DNA of 64,000 bases from Maricaulis sp. (GCA_017643585.1 JAEPND010000011.1:29338-93337), one strand, 5' to 3'. Numbered from the stretch's first letter, positions 8,372-17,867 are shown. Translations and numbers: made by a program. The notes: generated by a model not told the origin, from the letters alone.

Positions 8372-10501
8372 GTGGCTGATACAGCAGGAACAAACCAGAC
8401 CCCGTCCGCTGGCGGGTTCAATCTTCAGGCCTTCCTGAACCGCACGCTGCGGGGCGATGTCGCCCTTGCCGTGGGCATTCTCGGCATTCTGGTGATGCTG
8501 TTGCTGCCGATGCCGAGCCTGTTGCTCGACCTGTCGCTGGCGACCTCGATCTCGATCGCCGTACTGGTCCTGATGACCGCGCTGTTCATCAAGAAGCCAC
8601 TGGAATTCTCGGCCTTCCCGGCCGTCCTGCTCATCACCACGCTGTTGCGTCTGGGTCTCAACATCGCCTCGACGCGCCTGATCCTGTCACGCGGTCACGA
8701 GGGCACGGATGCCGCTGGCGAGGTCATCGAGGCCTTTGGTGCCTTTGTCATGCAGGGCAATGTCGTTATCGGCGTCATTGTCTTTGCCATCCTGGTGATC
8801 GTGAACTTCGTCGTCATCACCAAGGGTTCCGGCCGTATCGCCGAAGTCGCTGCGCGCTTCACCCTAGATTCCATGCCCGGCAAACAGATGGCGATTGATG
8901 CCGATCTGTCCGCCGGACTGATCACCGAGCACGAAGCCAAGGAACGCCGCAAGGAACTCGAAGGCGAAAGCAATTTCTACGGCGCCATGGATGGTGCCTC
9001 GAAATTCGTTCGCGGTGACGCCATGGCCGGCCTGATGATCACGGCGATCAATCTGATCGGCGGTATCATCATCGGTGTGGTCCAGTCGGGTATGCCGTTC
9101 GCGGATGCTGCTGCGGCCTATTCCACCCTGACCATCGGTGACGGCCTCGTGTCGCAGATCCCGGCGCTGATCATCTCGGTCGCTGCGGGCCTGCTGGTCT
9201 CCAAGGCCGGTGTGGATGGTGAAGCAGACAAGGCTGTCTTCGGCCAGCTGACGGCCAATCCGCAAGGCCTGGGCCTGGTCTCCGGTGTCGCCCTGATTGT
9301 GGGCGTTCTGCCGGGCATGCCGTTCATCCCCTTCGCAATGATGTCCGCCGGTGCCGGCGCGCTGGCCTGGATGAACCGGGATATCCAGGAAAGAAAGGCC
9401 GCCGAAAAGGAAGCCGCGCGCATCGCAGCAGAAGCGCCCCAGGAAGAAGAAGTGGCGCCGGAAGATGCGCCGATCGAGGACAGCCTTACCATTGACGAGC
9501 TGAAAATCGAGCTGGGCTATGGCCTGCTGCCGCTGATCAACGACGTGGATGGCCGCAAGCTGACCGACCAGATCAAGGCGCTGCGCCGTTCGCTGGCCGA
9601 GGAGATGGGCTTTGTCACACCGGCCGTTCGCATCATCGACAACATGCAGCTTGGCAATCAGGAATACTCCATCCGCGTGAAGGAGCTGGAAGCCGGCAAG
9701 GGCGATCTGGAACTGAACAAGCTGCTGGTCATGGACCCGGCTGGTCTGCCGATCGACATGGCCGGCGACCACGTCAAGGAGCCCGCCTTCGGTCTGCCGG
9801 CGACCTGGATCGAGGAAAACCTGCGCGAAGAGGCCTCCTTCCGTGGATACACCATTGTCGAACCGGCCGCCGTCATGGTCACGCATCTCACCGAGATCCT
9901 GCGCGAAAACATGGCCGACCTGCTGTCCTACGCAGAAGTCGAGAAACTGATCGACAAGCTCTCCAAGGAACACAAGAAGCTGGTTGAAGACATTGCCCCG
10001 GCCCAGATCAGCCGTGCCGGTATCCAGCGTGTCCTGCAGACGCTGATCAAGGAACGCATTTCCATTCGCGACCTGCCAACCATTCTGGAAGGCATCGCCG
10101 AGGCCAGCGCCACCACGCAAAATCTCGACGCGATCGTGGAACATGTGCGCACGCGACTGTCGCGCCAGATCTGTCATTCCAACCGCGCGCCGGATGGAAA
10201 CTTACCGGTCATGGCCCTCTCCCCGCACTGGGAACAGGCCTTCATGGAAGCGCTGGTTGGCGATGGCGAGCGCAAACAGCTCGCTCTGGCCCCGTCCAAA
10301 CTTCATGATTTTGTCGCCGCAGTTAGAAACTCTTTCGAAACCGCTTCAGCTCAGGGTCAGGTACCAGTACTGCTGACGAGCCCGCTGATTCGTCCGTATG
10401 TGCGTTCTCTGGTTGAGCGATTCAGGCCTCAGACGGTCGTGATGTCGCAAAATGAAATTCATCCGAGCGCGCGCCTGCAGACCCTCGGCCACGTCGGCTA
10501 A
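8372..10501 (+). CDS. flhA: Flagellar export gate protein FlhA
   Basis: FlhA is the large integral membrane subunit of the flagellar type III export gate. It has 709 residues, the standard length. The N-terminal half has about eight membrane helices from residue 30 (DVALAVGILGILVMLLLPMP onward). It also has the FHIPEP-family cytoplasmic loop (LTRLGLNIASTRLIL-type segment, then FTLDSMPGKQMAIDADLSAG). The C-terminal half is the cytosolic chaperone/substrate docking domain (LKIELGYGLLPLIN onward). The start is GTG at 8372, 12 bases after flbD. It ends HVG* at 10501, with flhF starting 29 bases later. Confidence 0.96.
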   Translation: MADTAGTNQTPSAGGFNLQAFLNRTLRGDVALAVGILGILVMLLLPMPSLLLDLSLATSISIAVLVLMTALFIKKPLEFSAFPAVLLITTLLRLGLNIASTRLILSRGHEGTDAAGEVIEAFGAFVMQGNVVIGVIVFAILVIVNFVVITKGSGRIAEVAARFTLDSMPGKQMAIDADLSAGLITEHEAKERRKELEGESNFYGAMDGASKFVRGDAMAGLMITAINLIGGIIIGVVQSGMPFADAAAAYSTLTIGDGLVSQIPALIISVAAGLLVSKAGVDGEADKAVFGQLTANPQGLGLVSGVALIVGVLPGMPFIPFAMMSAGAGALAWMNRDIQERKAAEKEAARIAAEAPQEEEVAPEDAPIEDSLTIDELKIELGYGLLPLINDVDGRKLTDQIKALRRSLAEEMGFVTPAVRIIDNMQLGNQEYSIRVKELEAGKGDLELNKLLVMDPAGLPIDMAGDHVKEPAFGLPATWIEENLREEASFRGYTIVEPAAVMVTHLTEILRENMADLLSYAEVEKLIDKLSKEHKKLVEDIAPAQISRAGIQRVLQTLIKERISIRDLPTILEGIAEASATTQNLDAIVEHVRTRLSRQICHSNRAPDGNLPVMALSPHWEQAFMEALVGDGERKQLALAPSKLHDFVAAVRNSFETASAQGQVPVLLTSPLIRPYVRSLVERFRPQTVVMSQNEIHPSARLQTLGHVG

Positions 10502-10530
10502 CGATAACAATTTAACTGGTCCGACCTCGT

Positions 10531-11526
10531 ATGCGCCTCAAGACCTTTGCAGCCCAGACTCTGACTCAAGCCATGTCAGACGTCCGCCATGAAATGGGCC
10601 CCGATGCCGTCATCATCGCCACATCCGATGGTCCCGACGGCGGGGTTCAGGTCCGCGCGGCCACCGAAGCGCAGGTGCGTGATGAACCTGCCGAGCCGGT
10701 TCGCGAGATCAGCGAACGCCTGATCGAACACGCGGATATTGAACGGGGCGCGTTTGAAGATGCCCAGCTGGACCGTGTCATTCACGCGCTGGGTTATCAC
10801 CGTGCACCAGGTATCGCCGCCCAGGCGCTGATGCGTTCGGCGCAGGACCTGGCCGATGGACAATCCGTTGCCCGCCTCGCCCATGCGATGGAGAGCCGCT
10901 ACACCTTCCAGCCCCTGCCCGCGGTTCCGGAACACCCGGTCCTGTTTGCCGGCACACCGGGTGTCGGCAAGACCTCGACCCTGGCCAAGACCGCCGCGCG
11001 CTGTGTCGCTGCGGGTGCGTCACCCACCCTGATTTCCTGTGATGGCGAGCGCGCCGGGGCCGATGCCCGCCTGCGTGCGCTGGCCGAGAAAATGCAGGCC
11101 GGTTTCCGCGCTGTGGATGATCCGCGGGAGATGGCCGATGCCATGGCCGAGATTGAAGGCCCGGTCCTGATCGACAGCCCCGCGGTCAATCCGTTCGAGC
11201 TGGACGATCTGGACATGACGCTCGCCTTTGCCGACAGCGCCGAGGCCGAAATCGTCTATATTTTCGACGCCGGTCTGGCAGCCGAGGATGCCGAGGACGC
11301 AGCCTCGCTGTTTGCCTCCATCGGCGCCAGCCGCGCCATTCCGGTCAAGCTGGACTGCGCGCGGCGTATGGGCGCCATTCTCGGCGTCGGCGAAACGGGT
11401 CTGGCCTTCGCACAGATTTCCTCCACCCCCTTCATCGGTGGCGGCCTGGCACCGGCAACGCCGCTGCGCCTGGCGCGCGCGCTGATCGAAGACCGGCTCA
11501 ACCCATTTGACGACGAGGACATGTGA
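10531..11526 (+). CDS. flhF: FlhF-like SRP-family GTPase (divergent)
   Basis: The 331-residue protein follows flhA, where polar-flagellum bacteria encode the SRP-type GTPase FlhF that helps place the flagellum at the pole. The N terminus (MRLKTFAAQTLTQAMSDVRHEMGPDAVIIATS) is typical of FlhF. The P-loop is intact (GTPGVGKTST, about residues 140-149) and SCDGERAGADARL matches the DTYRIGAVEQL region. The G3 motif, usually DTAGR, reads DSPAV, and the TKLDE motif reads VKLDC, so GTP hydrolysis may be impaired. It is shorter than many FlhF proteins. It overlaps the following gene by one base (TGATG). The name is well supported by order plus N-terminal and P-loop similarity. Confidence 0.8.
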   Translation: MRLKTFAAQTLTQAMSDVRHEMGPDAVIIATSDGPDGGVQVRAATEAQVRDEPAEPVREISERLIEHADIERGAFEDAQLDRVIHALGYHRAPGIAAQALMRSAQDLADGQSVARLAHAMESRYTFQPLPAVPEHPVLFAGTPGVGKTSTLAKTAARCVAAGASPTLISCDGERAGADARLRALAEKMQAGFRAVDDPREMADAMAEIEGPVLIDSPAVNPFELDDLDMTLAFADSAEAEIVYIFDAGLAAEDAEDAASLFASIGASRAIPVKLDCARRMGAILGVGETGLAFAQISSTPFIGGGLAPATPLRLARALIEDRLNPFDDEDM

Positions 11527-12326
11527 TGAAGATTGCATCCGCACCCCAGTCACGCGCCGCTGGCCGCATCCTCGCTATCGCTTCCGGCAAGGGCGGAGTT
11601 GGCAAGACCACACTCGCCATCGGCATGGCCCGCGCCCTCTCCCAGATGGATGAACGCGTCCTGTTGATGGATGGCGATCTGGGCATGGCCAATATCGACG
11701 TCCAGCTGGGCCTGCAGCCCTCGTCCGACATCACCAGCGTCATCAATGGCCGGGTTAACCTGGCCGATGCGACCGCGCCTGCCCTGGGCGGTTCGGAGGA
11801 ACGCGGTGGTTTTGACGTGATTTCCGGTCGTTCCGGTTCCGGCGCGCTGGCCAATATCTCCGGCCCGAGCCTGACCAAGCTGGCCAGTGGTGTTGCCGCG
11901 CTGGCAATGTCCTATGACCGCGCCATTCTCGACCTGGCGGCCGGTGCCGACAAATCCACGGTGCGCCTGGCCCTGACGGCGGACGATGTCATCATCGTCA
12001 TCAATGACGAGCCGACCTCGCTGACCGATGCCTATGCCTTCGTGAAAACCCTGCGCCTGCATGATGATGGCGCCTCGCCGCTGGTCGTGGTCAACAACGC
12101 CCCGACAAGACAGGCGGCCCACGAGGCCTTCGGCGCATTCAAGAAAACCTGTGAGGCGTTTTTGAGCTTCACACCCACCCTGGCCGGGGTGATCCGCCGC
12201 GACGAGGCGGTCCCGGCCGCGATCCGGGCCCAGGCCTGCCTGTCCGTTCGCTCTCCGGCGAGCGAGGCGGCAAAAGATCTCCAGTCCTTGGCGGGAACAC
12301 TCGCAAGAGGCAAGGAAGCCGCGTAG
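11526..12326 (+). CDS. flhG: FlhG/MinD-like ParA-family ATPase
   Basis: The 266-residue ATPase has the deviant Walker A motif SGKGGVGKTTL (about residues 20-30), LLMDGDLGMANIDVQLGL, and the ParA/MinD fold throughout. FlhG proteins control flagellar number and act with FlhF. The N terminus is short (MKIASAPQSRAAGRILAIAS) and lacks the DQAxxLR helix by which canonical FlhG stimulates FlhF. The ATG at 11526 overlaps the flhF stop by one base; a GTG one codon upstream is an alternative. Its place after flhF supports the call rather than a chromosomal ParA. Confidence 0.82.
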   Translation: MKIASAPQSRAAGRILAIASGKGGVGKTTLAIGMARALSQMDERVLLMDGDLGMANIDVQLGLQPSSDITSVINGRVNLADATAPALGGSEERGGFDVISGRSGSGALANISGPSLTKLASGVAALAMSYDRAILDLAAGADKSTVRLALTADDVIIVINDEPTSLTDAYAFVKTLRLHDDGASPLVVVNNAPTRQAAHEAFGAFKKTCEAFLSFTPTLAGVIRRDEAVPAAIRAQACLSVRSPASEAAKDLQSLAGTLARGKEAA

Positions 12327-12369
12327 ACTGGCCCCGGGGACAAGTTCAGCGCTTGGGGGCGCACCGCGT

Positions 12370-12693
12370 ATGTATGACTCGTTTTATGATCGCCTGTCGC
12401 AGGGCTTCACACCGTTTGACTGGTGGCTGATTATCGTTCTGTCACTGGTCGCCGCGCTGATCATGCGCAAATGGCCACAATGGCCCGCCGCGGCCGCCAT
12501 CGCCTTCATGGCCGATGCCGTGGCACCCTTCTTCTACCGCTGGGCGACCGGGGTTCCACCGGATTTCGCGTTCGATTTTGCCTTCTCGCGCCTGGATGAG
12601 CGCGGCGGCGTCGTGGTGCTGTTGAGACTGGCGATCTACATGGTCACGATCGGTCTGATCTACTGGACCAAACGACGGTATTCGCGGCTTTAG
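12370..12693 (+). CDS. Small membrane protein of unknown function
   Basis: The 107-residue protein has about three hydrophobic segments: WWLIIVLSLVAALIM (18-32), WPAAAAIAFMADAVAPFFY (38-56) and VVLLRLAIYMVTIGLIYW (81-98). It ends with the basic tail TKRRYSRL. No enzyme motif is seen. It starts 43 bases after flhG on the same strand and may be the last gene of the flagellar operon. A flagellar role cannot be inferred from the sequence itself. The ATG at 12370 is the only good start. Confidence 0.65.
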   Translation: MYDSFYDRLSQGFTPFDWWLIIVLSLVAALIMRKWPQWPAAAAIAFMADAVAPFFYRWATGVPPDFAFDFAFSRLDERGGVVVLLRLAIYMVTIGLIYWTKRRYSRL

Positions 12694-12825
12694 GCGGCTC
12701 TACTCCTGACAACAGATTTTCCCCCGGACTTGATCCGCGGCCTCGCAAACGTGGGAGATTTCTCTCCTCCATTGGTAGGCCCCGGCCTTCGCCGGGAGAA
12801 AATGCGTGGTGGGAAAGAGGTTTAA

Positions 12826-13803
12826 CTACTCCACCTCAGAGATCTGGCTGTTCAGGAAAACCTGCGCCTCGTCCCAGGCCGTCTCGGTATCGGCTATGCC
12901 AAACAGGATGCGCTGACCGGCATCCAAAACCGGGCCGTAGAGCAAGGTGCCCTCGGCATCATCGTCGATGTGGAAACGATATCCGGCGTCCTCGGCTACA
13001 AGCGCGTTAAAATATCCACGCACTAGCGCCCAATAGTCCGCCGTGGCCTCCCAGTAGTCATAAGCTGCCTGGGCCGAGGCCAGTTCGGTACGGGTATAGG
13101 TGTTCACACCCTGCTCCCGCACGATCTCCCGCTCCGTGCCATCACGCAGGGCGATCTTTGAATTGTCCTGTTCATGGATCCAGCCCCACCCGGTCACGGT
13201 GTGACGGTTGACGGCGGCGATGGTGTCATAATCATCCCGGGTGGTGTCGTCGCGGCGCGGCAGCGGGCGCCAGGACACGGGCGGTTCCCAGGTCGAGGCC
13301 TCCGGCGCATGATCCCATTCAGCGACAGCCGCGTAACGCGGGCTGTCATCCACCTGATAGACGGTCTGGGACCAGGCCCCTGCCCGATCGGCTGCGCTGA
13401 CCGCCTCCACGGTCCATTCGTCATGGCCTTGGAAAGCCAGCACGGTGTCGGGCTCGTAACGCCAGTCCTGGCGCCAGTGTTTGACGATGAACGGATTTTC
13501 CTCACTGCCCACGACCAGCAAGTGCTGGAGCATGATGAAGTCGCCCGTGTCCTCGACCACGACAACCACTTCGCGGGCCGGCGTGTGCTTGGGTTCGACA
13601 AGTTCATACCCCGGCGCAATGGCCACAGTCTCAATGAACTCGAAGGTCACGGCATACTCGCCCTGCATGGCCAGGATCGCCTCGCGATCGCGCTGGAAAT
13701 CAGCCTCGGAGCGCTCGGCAATTGCAGGCGCTGACACGTCGCTGGTCGTTGCACAGGCGGTCAGCATCATCGAGGCAGCCAGCCCCGGGATCAGAAACTT
13801 CAT
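12826..13803 (-). CDS. DUF6607-family lipoprotein next to a TonB receptor
   Basis: This 325-residue exported protein starts with a lipoprotein signal (MKFLIPGLAASMMLTACATT; lipobox LTAC, Cys17). The frame is open for 28 more codons upstream, but the signal peptide fixes the start at 13803. The mature part has the patterns MQGEYAVTFEFIETVAIAPG, VIKHWRQDW-like VKHWRQDWRYEP and WEPPVSWRPLPRRDD, which I associate with the DUF6607 family. Members often lie beside heme/iron receptors. It is divergent from the receptor at 13931, with two Fur-like palindromes between. The biochemical role is unknown, with a periplasmic or outer-membrane accessory function in heme uptake as the likeliest. The family name is from memory and moderately sure. 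Confidence 0.65.
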   Translation of the reverse strand: MKFLIPGLAASMMLTACATTSDVSAPAIAERSEADFQRDREAILAMQGEYAVTFEFIETVAIAPGYELVEPKHTPAREVVVVVEDTGDFIMLQHLLVVGSEENPFIVKHWRQDWRYEPDTVLAFQGHDEWTVEAVSAADRAGAWSQTVYQVDDSPRYAAVAEWDHAPEASTWEPPVSWRPLPRRDDTTRDDYDTIAAVNRHTVTGWGWIHEQDNSKIALRDGTEREIVREQGVNTYTRTELASAQAAYDYWEATADYWALVRGYFNALVAEDAGYRFHIDDDAEGTLLYGPVLDAGQRILFGIADTETAWDEAQVFLNSQISEVE

Positions 13804-13834
13804 TTGGATATCCCCAATTTCTCTACATGTATTT

Positions 13835-13849
13835 TGCGAATGATTCCTA
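13835..13849 (+). promoter_or_regulatory. Fur-box-like palindrome 1
   Basis: TGCGAAT G ATTCCTA, a 7-1-7 imperfect inverted repeat resembling alphaproteobacterial Fur sites. It lies 32 bases upstream of the DUF6607 gene on the - strand. It suggests iron-dependent repression of that gene. Inferred from sequence. Confidence 0.5.
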
Positions 13850-13887
13850 CTTGCGTTCGCAGAAACTTCTGCCATGAGTATCGCCAC

Positions 13888-13902
13888 TGATAATCATTCG
13901 CA
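13888..13902 (+). promoter_or_regulatory. Fur-box-like palindrome 2
   Basis: TGATAAT C ATTCGCA, a 7-1-7 inverted repeat close to the Fur consensus (GATAATCATT core). It lies 29 bases before the receptor start. It is a stronger match than the site at 13835 and probably represses the receptor when iron is sufficient. Inferred from sequence. Confidence 0.6.
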
Positions 13903-13930
13903 ACACAGAACTTCATAAAGGGACGAAGAA

Positions 13931-16027
13931 ATGAAACTCGTGTGGTTGAGTTCCGCGGCGCTCGCCGTGGCCCTGGCGCCAGGCGCGCTGACACCAGAAG
14001 CGCTGGCACAGGACAATGCAGGAGACCGTGAGGTCATCACCGTTGAGGCGACCAAGACCGAGCTGGACAGCTTCATCTATCCCGGCCTCACCTCCTCGAT
14101 CGATGCGGAGGATCTCGACCTCGCCCAGCCGGTGGATCTGGATGATCTGCTGCGCGCTGTGCCCGGCGTCGACATCCCCGGGGGCCCACGCCGCACCGGC
14201 CAGACGATCTCCCTACGGGGCCAGGGCCGGGACAACACCACCCTGCTAATGGATGGCGCCCGCCAGAATTTCAGCTCCGGCCATGATGGCGCGATCTTCG
14301 TCGATCCCAGCCTGCTCGTCGGCGTGGAGACAGTGCGTGGGCCGGCCTCCGCCCTCTACGGTTCAGGTGCATCCGGCGGTGTGGTCGCATTCCGTACGGC
14401 AAGCGCTCACGACCTGCTCGATGCCGGAGAGAGCTGGGGTTTCGAACTTGGCGCTGGCTATCGATCAGTGGACGAGGAGCAACGCGGAACAGCGACCGTT
14501 TACGGCGTCAACGGTGGTTTCGACTTCCTCGCCTCCATTTCCTCTCGCACCAGCGGTGACATTTCCCTAGGATCCGGCGCAGACCTGCCGGCAGACGACC
14601 GCTCGCTGTCCGGCCTTGTCAAACTGGGAGCAGACATTTCCGACGGCATCCGCGCAGAGCTGAGCTGGCAGTCCTTCGATGGCGACACGACCGAGCCGAA
14701 CAATGGCCAGGGTGTTGCGGGCGTTGGTGCGTTCAATGCGCTCGTCGACAAGGATATCCAGAGCGACAACATCAATCTGGCACTCGACATTGCACCGTCC
14801 AGCATCAGCTGGCTGGACATGAATGTCTCGATCTATCGCAACGAAACAGGCGTCACCGAGGCCGAAACCGCCAGCACACGCGTGCTGCGCCGTGACCTTG
14901 AAACAACCGGCATCAGTGCTGATCAGCGCTTCGCCTTTGACCTAGGTCGCTATGAAAGCGCGCTTACGATCGGTGGCGAATACTATGAAGACATCCAGGA
15001 TGGCGGCGACAGTGCGGACGCCAACGGCATTCGCGGTGGCGCGCCGGATGCCGATGCCAGCTTCACGGCGTTTTATGCCCAGCTGGAAATGCAGGGCCCT
15101 GCCCCGTTCGGTCTGCCGGGCGAAGTCGTCGTCCTGCCGGGTATCCGCAATGACAGTTTCGAGACGTCTTCCACGACCTCCCCGGCAACGGAAAACGATG
15201 CGACGTCCGCGCGTTTCGGTGTCACCTATGCGCCAATCAGCGACTTCAACATGTTCGTGAACTGGGGCGAAGCCTTCCGCGCGCCTTCGATCAACGAGCT
15301 CTATATCGACGGCACGCACTTCTCGCTGCCGCATATCATCCTGGGCCCGCCGACCTTCATCTCCAACGAATTCATCGCCAATCCGGATCTGATGCCGGAG
15401 GAGACGGAGACGCTGGAAATCGGCTTCAGCCTGGACCTCGCCGACCGGATCGGTGTCGACCAACTGACCCTGCGCACCTCCTGGTTCGAAACCGATGCGG
15501 AAAACCTGATCGACCTGTTTGTCGACTTCCAGTTTGACCCGACCTGTTTCGCGCCGCCCTTCTTTGCGCCTTGCTCTGCCGGCACGACCCAGAGCCGCAA
15601 TGTCGGCAGTGCCGAACTGTCCGGTTATGAAGGCCAGATCAATTTCGCCAATGGCCCGGTGAGCATTGATGCCAGCTACTCCGCCGTTGACGGCGAGGAC
15701 GCAGCAACGGGCGAAGCCCTGGGCAGCCTGCCACCGAACCGGGTCTTCGTGGATGCGCGTTATGATTTCGGCGAGTATCGCCTGGTGCTCGGCAGCCGCC
15801 TGCAGATTGCCGGCGATTATGAGCGTCCAACAGACGCCTCAGAGCATCGTGATGGCTACACCGTCGTTGATTTCTATGGCCGTTGGCGCCCGTTCACCGC
15901 GAGCGGCCTGACACTCAACGCGGGTGTCGAGAACGCATTCGACGAAGATTATGAGCGAGTATTTGCAGGCGTTTCCGAACCGGGCCGTTCGGTTCGCTTT
16001 GATGTGAGCTGGCGGCAGAATTTCTGA
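13931..16027 (+). CDS. TonB-dependent outer-membrane receptor, heme/hemoglobin type
   Basis: The 698-residue protein has a signal peptide (about residues 1-27, ending EALAQ) and a TonB-box-like segment REVITVEATKT. The plug domain has DLLRAVPGVDIPG, ISLRGQGRDNTTLLMDGAR and VRGPASALYGSGASGGVVAF. A beta barrel follows, with the family motif EAFRAPSINELYI and NPDLMPEETETLEIGFS, and the protein ends in a terminal aromatic residue (DVSWRQNF). The pattern fits the TonB-hemoglobin/heme receptor family rather than large siderophore receptors. The paired DUF6607 gene and Fur-like sites support iron or heme uptake. The exact ligand is not visible from the sequence. Confidence 0.85.
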   Translation: MKLVWLSSAALAVALAPGALTPEALAQDNAGDREVITVEATKTELDSFIYPGLTSSIDAEDLDLAQPVDLDDLLRAVPGVDIPGGPRRTGQTISLRGQGRDNTTLLMDGARQNFSSGHDGAIFVDPSLLVGVETVRGPASALYGSGASGGVVAFRTASAHDLLDAGESWGFELGAGYRSVDEEQRGTATVYGVNGGFDFLASISSRTSGDISLGSGADLPADDRSLSGLVKLGADISDGIRAELSWQSFDGDTTEPNNGQGVAGVGAFNALVDKDIQSDNINLALDIAPSSISWLDMNVSIYRNETGVTEAETASTRVLRRDLETTGISADQRFAFDLGRYESALTIGGEYYEDIQDGGDSADANGIRGGAPDADASFTAFYAQLEMQGPAPFGLPGEVVVLPGIRNDSFETSSTTSPATENDATSARFGVTYAPISDFNMFVNWGEAFRAPSINELYIDGTHFSLPHIILGPPTFISNEFIANPDLMPEETETLEIGFSLDLADRIGVDQLTLRTSWFETDAENLIDLFVDFQFDPTCFAPPFFAPCSAGTTQSRNVGSAELSGYEGQINFANGPVSIDASYSAVDGEDAATGEALGSLPPNRVFVDARYDFGEYRLVLGSRLQIAGDYERPTDASEHRDGYTVVDFYGRWRPFTASGLTLNAGVENAFDEDYERVFAGVSEPGRSVRFDVSWRQNF

Positions 16028-16055
16028 CCGAGGATTCTGACCACCAGCCACAAAT

Positions 16056-16088
16056 GGGCGAGCCGGGGACCCCAGCCCCGGCTCGCCC
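16056..16088. terminator. Strong hairpin between convergent receptor and fliJ genes
   Basis: A perfect 13-bp stem, GGGCGAGCCGGGG with CCCCGGCTCGCCC, and a 7-base loop. It sits between two convergent genes, 28 bases after one stop and 19 bases before the other. No clear T-run follows on either strand, so it is either a bidirectional terminator of the GC-rich type or a 3'-end stabiliser. Confidence 0.6.
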
Positions 16089-16107
16089 GAATTGTCACCA
16101 CAGCTGA

Positions 16108-16524
16108 CTAGTGTGCCCGGCGATGCCGGATCGAGGCCATCTCGTCCAGCTCGGCCTGTTCCGCTTCACGGACAGCCGCTTCGGCCCGAGCCAAACGACG
16201 CTCCTCGAGTAGCTCGTATTTCTTGAGTTCCTGGAACGCTTCGGAGAGCCGATCCCGCAAGGTATCTGACTGCGCCTCGACCTCACTCAGCGAGGCCCGG
16301 ATATTGTCCTTGCGCTTGATCACCGCCTGGGCATAGGAGCCATAGGCCAGATAACCATCCTTGGACTGGGTCGCGATCGCCTGTTCTTCCGGCACAGAGG
16401 CTTCAAGTCGCTCAATCTGATTGATCAAGGCCTGCTTCGAGCGATCAAGCTCGGCCATCTGTTTTTGTAATTCTTCTACCTTGAACCGGGCCAGCCGGAT
16501 CAAAGGTTCGTGCGAGCGTGCCAT
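16108..16524 (-). CDS. fliJ: Flagellar export chaperone FliJ
   Basis: This 138-residue protein is almost entirely charged coiled coil (EELQKQMAELDRSKQALINQ, then EVEAQSDTLRDRLSEAFQEL). It starts [20 protein letters not shown], typical of FliJ. FliJ is the central stalk of the export ATPase and an escort for export chaperones. Its ATG at 16524 overlaps the fliI stop by one base (TAATG), so the two are translationally coupled. Sequence conservation in FliJ is low, but size, coiled coil and pairing with fliI make the call good. Confidence 0.9.
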   Translation of the reverse strand: MARSHEPLIRLARFKVEELQKQMAELDRSKQALINQIERLEASVPEEQAIATQSKDGYLAYGSYAQAVIKRKDNIRASLSEVEAQSDTLRDRLSEAFQELKKYELLEERRLARAEAAVREAEQAELDEMASIRHRRAH

Positions 16525-17867
16525 TACGCTACTCCTTCACCACCACCTAGTATCCCCGCCAGTGCTGCGAAGGTCGACGGAATGTCCGTCGCCTCGTCTT
16601 TTGACTGACCGAGGAACGCCTCCAACGGATCGTTGAGAGCGATTGCCCGGTCCACCACCGGGTTTGATCCCTGGGTGTAAGCCCCCAGTCGGATCAATTC
16701 CTCCATGTCGGCATAAGCCGACAAAACCTTGCGCGCCTCGGCGACCAGGGGCCGCTCGTCGGGCGCATAAACCTCTGGCGCCGTCCGGCTGACGGACTTC
16801 AAGACGTCGATCGCCGGGTAACGTCCGCGTTCCGCGATCGTCCGGCTCATCACCACGTGCCCGTCCAAAATACCTCTCACCGCATCCGCCACAGGTTCGT
16901 TATGGTCATCACCATCCACCAAAACAGTGAAAAGTCCGGTAATGGATCCCTGTTTTCCGCCATCGGTGCGCTCGGGACCCGGTCCGGCGCGCTCAAGTAA
17001 CCGTGGCAATTCAGCAAATACGGATGGCGTGTAACCGCGTGTCGTCGGCGGCTCTCCGGCGGCAAGGCCGATTTCGCGCTGTGCGAGGGCAAAACGCGTC
17101 ACACTATCCATCAGGCAAAGCACATCCTTGCCCTGGTCCCGGAAAAACTCGGCGGTCGTCAGGGTCAGGTGCGCCGCCTGGCGACGGGCCAGCGCGGGGG
17201 CATCAGACGTCTCGGTGATGACGACCGAGCGCGCCCGGCCTTCCGGTCCCAGCACATCCTCGACAAATTCACGCGCTTCCCTGCCCCGTTCGCCGATCAG
17301 GCCGATGACGATCACGTCGGCATCACAGCCCTGGGCCAGCATGGACATCAAAACGGATTTGCCGACACCCGAGCCGGCAAAGATACCCAGACGCTGCCCG
17401 CGGCGCATGGGAACGAATGTGTTGAGGACCCGCACGCCCAGATCCATGCGATCGCCCAGACGGGCGCGGCCGTGAGCGCTCGGCGGATTGCCCTTGAGCG
17501 GATAGGGGCTGTTTCCTTCCACCAGCGGCGGTCCGCTGTCCAGCGGGCGACCAAATCCATCGAGCACCCGACCCAGCCAGCCCGGCGAGGGTCGAACGCG
17601 TGCAGGCTGGGGAGATAAAAGTGTCTTGGCCCCCGGGCGCACACCCTCCAGCGGGCCGAACGGCATCATCAGCGCGGTCTCGCCACGAAAACCGACAATC
17701 TCGCACTCGGCCGGGCCCATCGGGGTCTCGATCATGGCGTGGGCGCCCAGGCTCAGCCCCGCCTGGGGGCCCTCTGCCTCGATGAGCAGACCGTTGAGTG
17801 CCGTGACGCGCCCTTCCAGGACACGCGCATCGAGGCGCTCAATACGATCAATCAGGGTCTGCATCAT
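16524..17867 (-). CDS. fliI: Flagellum-specific ATPase FliI
   Basis: The 447-residue ATPase of the flagellar type III export system is an F1-beta homologue. Walker A is [16 protein letters not shown] (about residues 163-178), Walker B is [18 protein letters not shown] and the [10 protein letters not shown] motif is present. The N-terminal domain includes [16 protein letters not shown]. The C-terminal region has the family pattern [17 protein letters not shown]. The gene lies apart from the main flagellar operon, paired only with fliJ. The ATG at 17867 is the first start in frame. Confidence 0.96.
   Translation of the reverse strand: MMQTLIDRIERLDARVLEGRVTALNGLLIEAEGPQAGLSLGAHAMIETPMGPAECEIVGFRGETALMMPFGPLEGVRPGAKTLLSPQPARVRPSPGWLGRVLDGFGRPLDSGPPLVEGNSPYPLKGNPPSAHGRARLGDRMDLGVRVLNTFVPMRRGQRLGIFAGSGVGKSVLMSMLAQGCDADVIVIGLIGERGREAREFVEDVLGPEGRARSVVITETSDAPALARRQAAHLTLTTAEFFRDQGKDVLCLMDSVTRFALAQREIGLAAGEPPTTRGYTPSVFAELPRLLERAGPGPERTDGGKQGSITGLFTVLVDGDDHNEPVADAVRGILDGHVVMSRTIAERGRYPAIDVLKSVSRTAPEVYAPDERPLVAEARKVLSAYADMEELIRLGAYTQGSNPVVDRAIALNDPLEAFLGQSKDEATDIPSTFAALAGILGGGEGVA

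Noticed and set aside
12780-12797. CCCGGC/GCCGGG hairpin after the small membrane protein gene
   Set aside because: Short stem with no T-run on either strand; not enough to call a terminator.
14761-14777. Sigma-54-like sequence TGGCAC...TTGCA inside the receptor gene
   Set aside because: The GG to GC spacing is 11 and not 10, and it lies within a coding region with no gene start after it.
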